A stretch of DNA of 64,000 bases from NCBI RefSeq assembly GCF_004379255.2, contig NC_056033.1, positions 5,126,172 through 5,190,171 on the forward strand, written 5' to 3'. How positions within the stretch are numbered: the first letter of the stretch is position 1; each line of letters begins with the position of its first letter. This DNA is from Salvia splendens. Taxonomy: Eukaryota > Streptophyta > Magnoliopsida > Lamiales > Lamiaceae. The notes under the pieces were generated by a model that had not been told where the DNA came from, did no database searches, and saw nothing but the letters and a program-made list of their open reading frames with translations. Below are positions 25,586 to 35,656 of this stretch, in pieces. The position numbers were made by a program, and so were the translations under genes.

Positions 25586-25805
25586 ATTTTGGAGTCCCTA
25601 GCTATCTCTCGTTAGGGCGACACTCTCATCCTGTCCCGTCGCGTCCTGTGGCCTTTCGCGGAGATGAAGCTGGCGAGCCAGGGCGCCACGCGCCAGCGCC
25701 ACGTGACGAGCTCTGGCGCGAGGCGTGACGCCCACTCGCCGGCCCGCGAGTGACCATCGTCGTATTGACGCAATAAATATTTTTTTAAAAAAAATCGATT
25801 TTCTG

Positions 25806-25806
<1 letters not shown>
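25586..25806 (-). mobile_element. Truncated GC-rich Harbinger-like fragment
   Basis: In reverse orientation this matches the GC-rich arm of the 19934-21033 element: ATTTATTGCGTCA, then ACTCGCGGGCCGGCGAGT, then GGGCGTCACGC. It stops at the (TA)n tract, so one end is missing. Confidence 0.65.

Positions 25807-25878
<72 letters not shown>
25807..25878. repeat. (TA)n microsatellite
   Basis: About 35 uninterrupted TA units, the left border of the element at 25879-26633. Confidence 0.97.
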
Positions 25879-25883
<5 letters not shown>

Positions 25884-26630
25884 ATTATTCACAAATCCAC
25901 TGTTAAAGACCGAACCACCGAACCATACCAAATTAGGGTTTTTTGATCTAGTTTTTTTATGGATGAGAGACACAAATTTATAATTTATTTTCACCTTCAT
26001 CACGAGCCTATTTTAATTCATCCGAAGGTAAATAAGTCATACAAACATGTTACAAAGATTTAAATTCATTCCAGTAGGTTTTTACTTCATTCCAGTAGGT
26101 TTTTACTTCATTCCAGTAGGATTATTACTTCATTCCAGTACGTAAATGCGGTTTCGCCGTCGCGTGTCGTTCTTTCTCTCTACAATATCTATCACCACCG
26201 CCACAACGCTGATATGATGTAATAAACACATGGAATGATGCAATAAATTACTGGAATGAAGTATGTGAAGTCCTACTGGAATGAAGTAAAAACATTATCC
26301 AATGAAGTAATAACGTTTCTGAATGAAGTAATAAACGCACTTGAATAAATTGCATTTTTTAATGTAAATAAAGTAAAAACTCAGGTCAATGAATTCAAAT
26401 GAAACATATGTTAATCATTTCAAAACCTACTGGAAGAAAGTAAAAACATGTTGTAGTTTCAAGGTATTACGTACGGAATGAAGTAATAAATCTATACAAT
26501 GAAGTAAAATGGGCTTGTAATGAAGATCGAAAAATTTACACAGCAGCACATCTCATCAAAAAAACTAGATCTAATGGCCCAGATTTGGTCTCTAGTTCGG
26601 TCTTTAAAATTGTTTCGACATTGATCACAA

Positions 26631-26633
<3 letters not shown>
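25879..26633. mobile_element. (TA)n-flanked non-autonomous element with long inverted ends
   Basis: Inverted ends of about 100 bp. Left has TTAAAGACCGAACCACC and 'gatctagtttttttatgg'. The complement of the right has TTAAAGACCGAACTAGAG and 'gatctagtttttttgatg'. The interior has three 21-bp copies of 'ttcattccagtaggttttta' (26070-26130) and many scattered 'aatgaagtaa' words on both strands. Both flanks are long (TA)n tracts. No protein is encoded. Confidence 0.68.

Positions 26634-26706
<73 letters not shown>
26634..26706. repeat. (TA)n microsatellite
   Basis: About 36 TA units, the right border of the element at 25879-26633. It adjoins the left part of an ORF1-bearing Harbinger element. Confidence 0.97.
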
Positions 26707-26710
<4 letters not shown>

Positions 26711-26881
26711 TAAAATTTTTAAACGTAATATTACCGTTTGTAACGGTAAATTTTTGTTTCTTTTTTAATTCTATAAATACTCTCATTACTTCTTTCATTT
26801 TACACACAAACACACATCTCTCATATTTTTTTCTTCTCATCACTATCATATCATCTCTCTTTCCTCTCCAATTTCTGCAAA

Positions 26882-28009
26882 ATGTCCGGTGACGGAAACT
26901 CTGGTGGCGAGGGCGGCTTCGACTTGAACACGTTTGTCGACTGGGGGGCATGTACAATGTTTTGGGTGCTTCCGGTTCCGGTTCGTCGCTAGGTACCCAA
27001 GGCTCGTCGACGTCTACATACCAAACACCATCTTTTCCAGTTGATGCATATTATCGTCCTTCCTCCTCGAGGTATGGGCAAACGCAGGGATTATCCCAAA
27101 TTAGGGAGAATATTCTGGACGAACACACTCGAGAAAACTTTCCGATCGGAGCTAGAAGAGGAGGAAGATGAGGAGGACGAGGAGGAGGAGGAGGAGGAGG
27201 ACGACCTAGGCCGTCATCCATACAGCTTTGAGGAGACGATGGCTATGTTCGACGCTTGGATCAACACGACGTACGATCCCATCGTCGGGAATCAACAAAC
27301 CCGCAAGTGTTTTTGGGATAAGGTCACCGACGTATACAACAAGGAAAAGCCGAATGGGGCACGCCGCCGCAACTTGAAGATGCTTCGCAGTCATTTTGAG
27401 CGAGCCGATAGAGATATCAAAAAATTTTGTAGGATCTACAAGAATGAAGCGGAGAATTACCAAAGCGGAGCCAGTGGAGCCGACATTCTGAGAGCGGCTT
27501 TGCGAGTCTTTAAAGCCGACACCAAAAAAGATTTCAAATATGCCGATGTTTGGTAGCCGGTCAAAGAGCTTGATAGGTGGGCTGGCGGTGTCCAGTCCAG
27601 CACGGGCTTGAGCTCGAAGCGCACGAAGCACACGGCGGGTGGCCAATACTCGTCTAGTGAGGGCAGGGAAGGCAACGCCTCATAAGAGGTTGAGTTCCAG
27701 ACATCTGATGCAGGGGGCTCCTCCGGTACACGACGTCGGCCGCAAGGGAACAAGGCGGGGAAGGCGGCTAGAGCTCGCGCAGGGAGGGGCCGAGGCGAAT
27801 CAAGCCAGGTGGGCTCCCAAGGGCAGTCGTCCTCCATAATGTCCATGTACTTCACCGCCACGATGGCTGACACTTCCCGTATGACGCCTGCCTAATATCA
27901 AGTCCATCATGATGGCATTGAGTATCTGGCAAGTCAACTTGGTATTCCGCCTCCATCTAGCTTGGGTACACCGCCACCGCCTTCGGGCGATGATTCGTCG
28001 GCGGAGTAG
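26882..28009 (+). pseudogene. Harbinger ORF1 (Myb/SANT-like) pseudogene
   Basis: Begins MSGDGNSGGEGGFDLNTFVDWG at 26882. The best-conserved stretch (27041-27556) reads HPYSFEETMAMFDAWINTTYDPIVGNQQ, ...FWDKVTDVYN and LKMLRSHFERADRDIKKFCRIY. This is the Myb/trihelix-like domain of the second protein in PIF/Harbinger elements, which helps transposase nuclear import and DNA binding. Frame changes before 27041, TAG at 27554-27556 and a TAA near 27683 break it. A C-terminal piece ends LASQLGIPPPSS. There is no transposase in the element. Confidence 0.82.
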
Positions 28010-28344
28010 TTTTTATAATTTAAGTGTGCAATTTTTAATTTTTAGTATTTTAAATTATATCTTTTTTATTTATTTTTTAATTATGTGTTTTTTTTGTTTT
28101 TTTTAGGATTTTAAATTGTAATTTTCTTTTATTTAATGAAGTGTGTTTTTATTAATTGAATTTGTTGGAAATAAAAATAAAAAATGAAATTGAATGAATA
28201 GTTAAGGGATGAGATGATTAAGAGATGGATGAATGCACGTGTTGTCTCTTAGTTAAAAGATGGGGTAAAAAATGCAGTGAGGCACATGAATAGTGAAAGA
28301 ATGAGACGATATTGAGACGGTATTGAAACATGGATGTCGATGGC

Positions 28345-29068
28345 TGATGAAGCCGCGAATTTCTGATGTTTGTAAATGCTGGTAGAGAATAAAGATCACG
28401 ACACAATGATTTTACGTGGTTCGATTTACTAAAGTAAATCTACGTCCACGGGAAGAAAAGAGGGCAGAGTTGTATTGCTTGATCTGGGATTACAGCTTAC
28501 AATACACACTTGCTATATAATCTATTCTGTCTCTAGAGAACGAAAGAGTGAGAGAGTCCTCTTCTGTCAGATCTAAGTTCTATTTATATATTGAACTGAG
28601 ATTGTGGCTTGCATCACCACCCTAAGTCGTGGAGGTCATGGAGGTCATGAGATCCTGCATGGCCACTAACTAGGCAGTGGCTTACATCATCAGTAATTAT
28701 GTCGTGGATGTCGTGGAGGTCATGAGATCCTGCGTGGCCACTAACTAGGCAGTGGCTTACATCATCAGTAATTATGTCGTGGATGTCGTGGAGGTCATGC
28801 ATGAGTCCGCTATCTCCCAGTTCGGTCGAATACTGAGACCGAACTGCTGAATTATTGCCGAGTAGCTTTTGCCGATCTGAGTGTAGAGCTTGATGCCGAC
28901 CTGAGAGCAGAGTTTGATTGGTTGGCTTTTACCGAGCTGTAGGCTGGGGCCGAACTCTTTGGTTGTGCCGAACTGAACTCTTTAGTCATGCCGGACTGAT
29001 ACTCTTTCTTGGGCTTTAGGCTGATGGGCTTTACTGAGATTGTGGCTTGTTTAGTACGTACTCCATCA
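28345..29068 (-). mobile_element. Solo LTR of the Ty3/Gypsy family at 42414-54295
   Basis: The reverse complement starts TGATGGAGTACGTACTAAAC and ends 'attcgcggcttcatca', matching the LTRs of the full element (one variant in the last bases). It is flanked by the 5-bp duplication ATGGC (28340-28344, 29069-29073). It is 724 bp versus 648 bp, because a 75-bp unit around GATCCTGC is tandemly duplicated (about 28640-28800). It is visibly more diverged than the two LTRs of the full element. Confidence 0.93.
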
Positions 29069-29077
29069 ATGGCCTTA

Positions 29078-30660
29078 TAAATAAATTATATTTTAAAATT
29101 TTTAAAACTTACAATAGCTTAGATCTATTCAATTTATATCAATGCAAAATATTCTTAGAACGCAAAATTATTTCAAAATTTTAGAAACTCATCGTTTAAT
29201 ATCCAATGTATTTACGCTATTTAGTTTGTATTGGTTGTTAAGTGATGGAATTATATACAATAAATGTCGAATTTTCGACAGTATATAATCAAATACTATA
29301 TGAGCCGAAAGGTGATATCATAAGTTCCAAAAGTACAATTATCTATCCTATCCTATGATGAATAGGAGTAAGATTATTATGAGTTAAGAAAGTTATTTTT
29401 ATTAAGATGACTTGCATAACAATTATCTTGGAATATCCTATAAAAAATGAATATGAAGTACTTATGATCGATTCAGGTTCAATTTTATTATTCCATCGTG
29501 TCTGGTGAACTCGATCGACTATCGTATACCGATATTTAATTGAAAATGAATTACTTTATTAATTCAATTTAGGGCACGAATATCCCTGAATCCATATCGA
29601 CAAATCTTATAGGTCAGAATTATACAGACTCTTTACAACTCACACAATCCACAAAAAGTCCACCAAGAGATAATAAAAAACTCAACATAATTCTGTAAAA
29701 ATAGTATACCCAACCCTATAAATAAAAATATGTCGACTAGTTTTCTTCGAGCACTACATCACTTCGCCAACAAAAAGGCGGACGTCGTCGCCAGCTCCTC
29801 AGAAAACATTTCCCTTAATCTCTATCATTAACTTAGTTAATTAATTAATTAATTTACCCTCCCTCAATTATAGTCATTATTAGGCAGGCCAACAACTGGT
29901 TCACATGCAAACCGCGTGAGGTGGTGTCAGAACCGACCCCACCACGCCCCTCTTCTTTCCCACTTATTTCCATCCCAATATTCAATTTCCATCAAATAAT
30001 TCCGTTCTTCTTAAACTTCTATAAAAAAAACCTTCGCCAAATACTCCATCGTCACAAATACTAGCTATTTCAGTTTTGAGATTTTTCTTTTTAATACGGA
30101 GTTTAAATTTGATATGGTAAAAATTAAAATAGAGAGAATACAGATAAAGTAAAAAAGGCAAAAAGAAAATAAAGTACCATGAAATAAGTAGTACTACTAA
30201 ATTTTTTTGGAAGTGACTCAACTAATTCAATTATTTTTGAAAGATTAGACTAGTAGATTAATGAACCACGAGTCCAAATTAGTAATCTAATTTGAGTCAT
30301 CCTGCTAATTGTTTCCCTTTCCCTAAAAGATAGATCAAATTTGTCATTTTAAAATATTCTTTAAAAATAGATCATTTTTTTCACTCTAACCATTCTATAC
30401 TAACAATATTTTAATCTATTATTTATATCTCTTTTAATTGACTAATTGTGCACTAAAATTAATGTCATCTTAAATATTGTCTAATTTTTTTTGAAACGGA
30501 GAAAGTAATGTTTAATCAAATAATTTATTCCACGATTTTATGTAAATAAACACTAAAAGAAAAAAAACCAATTTATTATTCCACCCGCTTCCAATTTCCC
30601 AGCCATCTGAAATTTCTCTCTCCTTTAAACTAGCATCACTCTCTCTCACTCTATCCGTAA
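29078..30660. other. AT-rich intergenic region
   Basis: No gene is seen. It includes an (ATTA)n run near 29838 and a decayed Stowaway-like tail ('gaaacggagaaagta') at about 30490-30510. Confidence 0.5.
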
Positions 30661-30670
30661 AATTGTGTGT

Positions 30671-30720
30671 TGGGCCCACAGGGCTATTTCCCACCATTTT
30701 AGTGGTGGCTATAAATTAAA
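30671..30720 (+). promoter_or_regulatory. Promoter motifs upstream of the 360-residue gene
   Basis: TGGGCCCA at 30671-30678 fits a plant site II/TCP element (TGGGCY). A TATAAATTA box lies at about 30710. A CT-rich leader follows, as expected about 200 bp before the ATG at 30924. Placement is inferred from motifs only. Confidence 0.55.
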
Positions 30721-30923
30721 CCTTCTTGAGGCAGCAAAGGAATTCATAATCTGTATCTCTCCCTCTCTCTCTTCTGTAATCCCCGCCTTTGATATTTTCC
30801 GCCCTTCGGTAATAATTCTCCTACGTGTATGTATATATATACATACACACACACTCACACACGAAGGCACAGAGAGAGAGACAGGATAGTTTGCTTGTTT
30901 CTTTATTCTCTTTCTGTGAAAAA

Positions 30924-32335
30924 ATGGCGCGAGAATTGGACGAATTGGGATTCTGGCTTCCGTCGGAGATCCTCACCGACGACGACCTTCTCACCGACTT
31001 CAAACCCGACCGCTTGAAAACGGCGAGGCTCGACGATTTCTCCTACGGATTTGGGAACTCGCTCGGTTTCAACTCGCATCTGAGTTCACCCGCCGAGTTG
31101 GTCACGGAGACAGAGAGCGAGGACGACGACCTACTCCTCTCCGACTTGACTCGAAAGCTTTCTCAGTCTGCGCTACTCAGCGACTACGCTTCAAAAGTAT
31201 TTTTTACTTGCTTTGATTTTTTTATCCTTACAGTTTTTCTGATTTTGAATCTTGAATTTTTAGGGCTGGAAGGTGTCTGGTTCGCCGCAATCGACTCTGT
31301 GCGGGTGCAAGCCCCGCCCGGCGGTCAGTCCGAACTCGGTGCACGGCTTCTGCACTCCTCCGGATGCGGAGGACTACATGCGCCAGGATTTACTCCACGC
31401 GGCTGCGGAGGAGGTGGCGAGGATGCGGATGGTTGAAGAAACGGCGGCGTTTTACTCGTCCAAGCACTTTCCTGCGCAGGTCAAACCCCGCACCGGCCCT
31501 CAGATTTTCCCCAATCCAGCCTCTGGTTTCTTTTACACAAATAAAGCTGGATCGCAACCTCATCTCTCTTCTCAGCTACTGCACGCGGCCAAGGTCTGCA
31601 CGGCAACTTTCGAGCCTCTGTTTATTTCAAGAGATTCATCTTTTTTCGTGTCTAATATCGATGTTTTAAGCAGATGATGAAGAATGGAGAATACATGAAC
31701 GGAATCGCCGAGTTTCAGCTTCGGAACGGAAGGGGAAATGTTGGAGATGGAAGGGCAAAAGTTACGCCCATGGCGGCTTGGCCGGGTTTGCAGCAAACCG
31801 GTTCTGGTATGCGGCCGGCTTACCACGCTGAACCCGGTCTAAAGAAGGAACGAACCGGAACCGGTGTTTTCCTGCCTCAGAGATTCGGTTCACTCCCTGA
31901 TGAAAATCGCAAGAAATCAGGTGATTTGGGGATTTTAGAATTTTCACCTCCCGATTTTTTGTTCCTGTTTGAACATTTTCTGATTTTTCGGCTGTATTTC
32001 TGGATAGCAGTTCCTGCAAATGTTTTGGTACCAGAAAAAGTGTTCCACGCGTTGAACATCAACGTGGACGCCATTGATGCCCAGCTCCACCGCAACGCAA
32101 GAGATTATGGATCTTCGAATTTCGATCTTGGTAATTATTTCGTTTCCTTTTATGTATCACAATCTCTCCAGAGCTCAGTTTACGCAAGATCTAATTTCTT
32201 CATTCCGATTCGATTTTGACAGACGCCGCATTGAAGCACAGGAAAAATCTGATGATGGCTCAACAAAGAAGAAGTCTCGCGGCGCAGTCTGCCATGAATC
32301 AACAACTCAGGCTGCCTCGGGATTGGACTTACTGA
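30924..32335 (+). CDS. Plant-conserved protein of unknown function
   Basis: Five exons: 30924-31196, 31264-31593, 31674-31920, 32011-32130, 32223-32335, with matching phase and 360 residues. The start is the first ATG after the CT-rich leader that opens the conserved N-terminus. Visible features: an acidic N-terminal block with FWLPSEILTDDD (about 10-21); a Ser-rich acidic stretch; a middle block with CGCKPRP and VHGFCTPPDAEDY; an Ala/Glu-rich helix before QLLHAAKMMK at the exon 2/3 junction; a Gln/Arg-rich end LPRDWTY. No enzyme motif, signal peptide or membrane segment is seen. I recognise the overall pattern as a plant family with no settled role, so I give no function. The protein is likely soluble and partly disordered. 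Confidence 0.85.
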
Positions 32336-32978
32336 ATCTTCAATTATCGTGGCGGAATTTGGGGGTTAGGGTTAGCAGCAATAGTAGGTGAAATTCAGCA
32401 GTGAAGTAGATGATGATGAAAGGGAAATAAAGTCGTTGAAATAAAATGTAAAAATCTGAATTAATAGGCGAGATTTTATTAGGTTGATTTTGTGGTGGTT
32501 GCCCGCCGCCGGCGAGTTTGGCGGTGGAGTATTATCGGTGAGCTGGAGTCTGGTTTTGGTTGTTACTCCACTCTCTAGCTGTGTTTTTCTTTTACTAATT
32601 GGAAACTTCAAATATGAGAATTATGATATGAAAGATTATTATTATTGAGTCTACATTATGATTTCTAGTATTATTGGCATATTTTTTTCTTTCTAAAAAA
32701 TAAATAATACAGTAACAAATTTTCTAATTATTTTTCTCATTGAAGGTATTGTTAAAGTTGACTCTTTTGTAAGTTGCGACGTTATCTCTATTTCAAAAGA
32801 GAAAAACCCTACCCCAAGCGACTTTTAAATTTGAAGGTATTTGTAAAGTCTAAATTATTATTATTGAGTCCTCCGGGCTCCGTGGCACAGAATTTAAATT
32901 TGAATTCATTTATCTATTAAAAACTTGTGTCCTTTCTAGAGATAAAAGGAAAGAGATAAAAGTTTGATTGATTATTGC
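32336..32978. other. 3' UTR and spacer
   Basis: Probable 3' untranslated region of the 360-residue gene up to about 32640, then AT-rich spacer. No gene. Confidence 0.5.
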
Positions 32979-32981
32979 TTA

Positions 32982-34879
32982 AAGCATTCACAATAGGAAG
33001 GACTTCTCCACGGACTAGCACTAGGATTTCCAAAAAATACCTTCTGCCACGTCACTAGAACTTCCACCCCACTGCCACATTACTATGACTTCCCACTGCA
33101 CAATAGTGGACTAGCACTATGACTAACACGGATTTTAAATACGAAATTTAAATTTCGACACGAATACAAAGAAAATGCAATCATAATTTCATTAAATTAA
33201 AAACGTTAAAAAAAGTACAAGTAAACAAAAAAATATGAAAAAACAATTTCAAGAAATTACATTAATATCAACGTGCACCTCTATGCGTCCACAACTCTTC
33301 AATCATATCATGCTGGAGTCGAATATGGGCTTCTTGTTGGCGCATGTCGGCATGTGTTTGGAGTCGTCCGACGTCATTATGAGGTATCCCCATTCGTACA
33401 CTGGTGGTGGCCACGCCGTGGCTTGGCCCGGCGACATCTTCATTGGTCCAATCACTTAGTTCTGGACCTTCTTGTTCGACTATCATATTGTGCATGATAA
33501 TACATGCGTACATGATATCAGCAATGCAGTCGTCATACCACAAACTGGTTGGACCCTTCACCGCCACCCATCGAGCCTGGAGCACACCAAATGCCCGCTC
33601 CACATCCTTGCGCGCTGACTTCTGTCGGCTCGCAAAGTAGACCTTCTCATCGATTGGACATCTAACCGTCTTCACAAAGACGGGCCACCTAGGGTATATC
33701 TCATCAGCCAAATAGTAGCTCATATGATGCTGGTTGCCGTTGGACAAAACTGATGGTCGGATCAACGCCCTGGCACTGCTCGTTGAAAAGGGGCGACGAC
33801 TGGAGGACGTTGATGTCGTTGTTCGACTCGGCTACCCCAAAATATGCATGCCAAATCCACAGCCGGTAGACAGCTACGACATCGAGGATCTTCGTGGGAT
33901 TCTTGCCTTTGAAGCCTGTCGCGTAGTGCCCCTTCCAGGCAGTGGGGTAGTTCTTTCACTCCCAATGCATGCAATCTATACTGCCCAACATCCCAGGAAA
34001 CCCGTGCATCGACCCGTGCATATCCATAAGTTCCTAGCAGTCTTAGGGGTAGGCTTTCGCAAGTATCTCTCCCCAAATATTTGAATGACTCTCTGACAAA
34101 AATACTTGAGACAGTCGCGGGCAGTCGTCTCGCCGATGTGGAGGTACTCGTCGAACATGTCGGCCGCGCCTATGTAAGCCAACTGCCTAATTGCAGGAAT
34201 GCACTTCTGTATAGGTGAGTGACCGGGTCTGCCACTCGCATCCTCCCTGAATCGGAAGTACTTATACCGACGCTCTTAAGCATTCACGATACGCATGTAA
34301 ATAGATCCCGGTGCATCCTAAAATGCCGCCGGAAGAAGTTGTCCCCAAACCGCGGCTGCTCAGCGACGTGGTCGCGATGTACTACAACTCGATGCTGGAT
34401 GGGGCGATGTACCACCGGTTGCTGCTGCTGCAAGGCCTCCCTCATCAGACGATTAATCTCAGCGGACGTATAGGCCCGTATCTGTTCGCGGATTTGCCGC
34501 GATGCTCCACTATCCCAGCCACTGCCACACGCACCACTACCACTACCACTACCACTACCATCCGCACCACTACCACTAGTCATTTCATGATGTCGAGAAA
34601 TGTAGAGTGAAAGAAGAGAAACTCGTTAATACAAGTGGTGCGAATGAAAATGAACCTAAACAAGTTGTATATATAGAGTTTTTTTAATGAAAAATGCTCT
34701 CATCCGTGCGCTCGTTCGTCGGGTGCCCACAATAGCGGACGAGCCGACGGACGAGCGCCTTACCGACGGATGAGGGGTCGTCCGTCTGGCTCGTCCGTCG
34801 ACCGCTCACAGGTCGCAATAGTGGACAAGCGCGACGGACGAGTGGCTCGCCCGTCACTCGTCCACTATTGTGGATGCTC
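32982..34879 (-). mobile_element. PIF/Harbinger element with near-complete but broken transposase
   Basis: The ends AAGCATTCACAATAGG and (complement) GAGCATCCACAATAGTGG are inverted and flanked by TTA (32979-32981, 34880-34882). 1898 bp. It encodes a minus-strand HARBI1-like transposase. The right arm is GC-rich with repeated GACGGACGAG words. Confidence 0.88.
33268..34583 (-). pseudogene. HARBI1-like transposase pseudogene, nearly full length
   Basis: The start at 34583 (MTSGSGADGSGSGSG) leads into DNFFRRHFRMHRDLF. Blocks continue in changing frames: AYIGAADMFDEYLHIGETTA, then the first catalytic Asp in GSIDCMHWEW (about 33950-33975), then SNNDINVL with the second Asp. The final frame (33268-33765) has YYLADEIYPRWPVFVKT and ARKDVERAFGVLQARW with the Glu, ending in MYACIIMHNMI. 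All three catalytic blocks survive. At least three frameshifts or stops between 33760 and 34290 prevent a single product. It is the best-preserved transposase copy in the window. Confidence 0.88.
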
Positions 34880-34882
34880 TTA

Positions 34883-35656
34883 GATAACTACTCCCTTCTT
34901 TTTTTCTTTTCCACTATAAAAGTCCTATTTGATTTAGGCGTGAATTTTTAAAAATATATATAAAAAAAGTTAAATTAGTGCAATCTAAATTCTTATTGTA
35001 GCACAGAAGGAATATTATTATTAATAGGTTTAACAGTTTCGATTTCGACAAGAGTTAAAAATTGGCTTTTGAGGTCAAGTTCAAATTTGGTATGTAATGA
35101 AGTACAAAGGAAACAAACTAAGGTTAAATACAATTTTAATTACATTGCAAACAAAAAATGAATAATAGAAAGCAAGTTGCATAACTTACAATTTAACTCG
35201 GAAAGCCTAATATTTGAAGTTTTTAAGGGACAATAGTAATTCCAAAATATTTGAAAGCAACATGAAGACTTAGGTTATACTTCCAAATGTTGGAAATTCC
35301 ATCATTTTTTAATATTGGAACTGGAAGTGTTCTATATTTTCCATTCAGTTACTTCTAGCCGTCTAGGTCTTTGGGTTTCGATTGTCATAATCGTTGTCCA
35401 CAAATAAAAACCGTCGTTTCAGAAGGGAAATTAATAAATACTACTATACAAAAATGGATTGAAATAAAAACGTAAATATAATGACAAGCCATAGATATGA
35501 TAAGTTATACGGAGTATTTTGTTAGAATTAAGTTCATACTATAGTAAGTTCAGTTGAGCAAGTTTATATGCATTTATGCAAAAACAAAAATTCTACCAAA
35601 ATCCTCATTACACGTCACAACAATTGTATGTAGTGTTGGAACTAATTATTCTTTAA
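34883..35656. other. AT-rich spacer
   Basis: No gene. A decayed Stowaway-like pair of ends may lie at about 34890-35020. Confidence 0.45.

Larger units (their letters stand above)
26720..29074 (+). mobile_element. PIF/Harbinger ORF1-type element, left end lost, interrupted by a solo LTR
   Basis: The Harbinger-style leader ('aaacgtaatattaccgtttg', then 'ctataaatactctc') precedes an ORF1 pseudogene. The right terminus reads 'ggatgtcgatggcc' followed by TTA (29075-29077), once the solo LTR and its duplication are taken out. Its complement GGCCATCGACATCC resembles the GGCCATCCACAACG end of the 19934 element. The left terminus is not found; it may have been lost at the (TA)n tract. Confidence 0.6.

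Noticed and set aside
25598..26957. Reading frames with long Tyr-Ile repeats
   Set aside because: They come from translating the (TA)n microsatellites.
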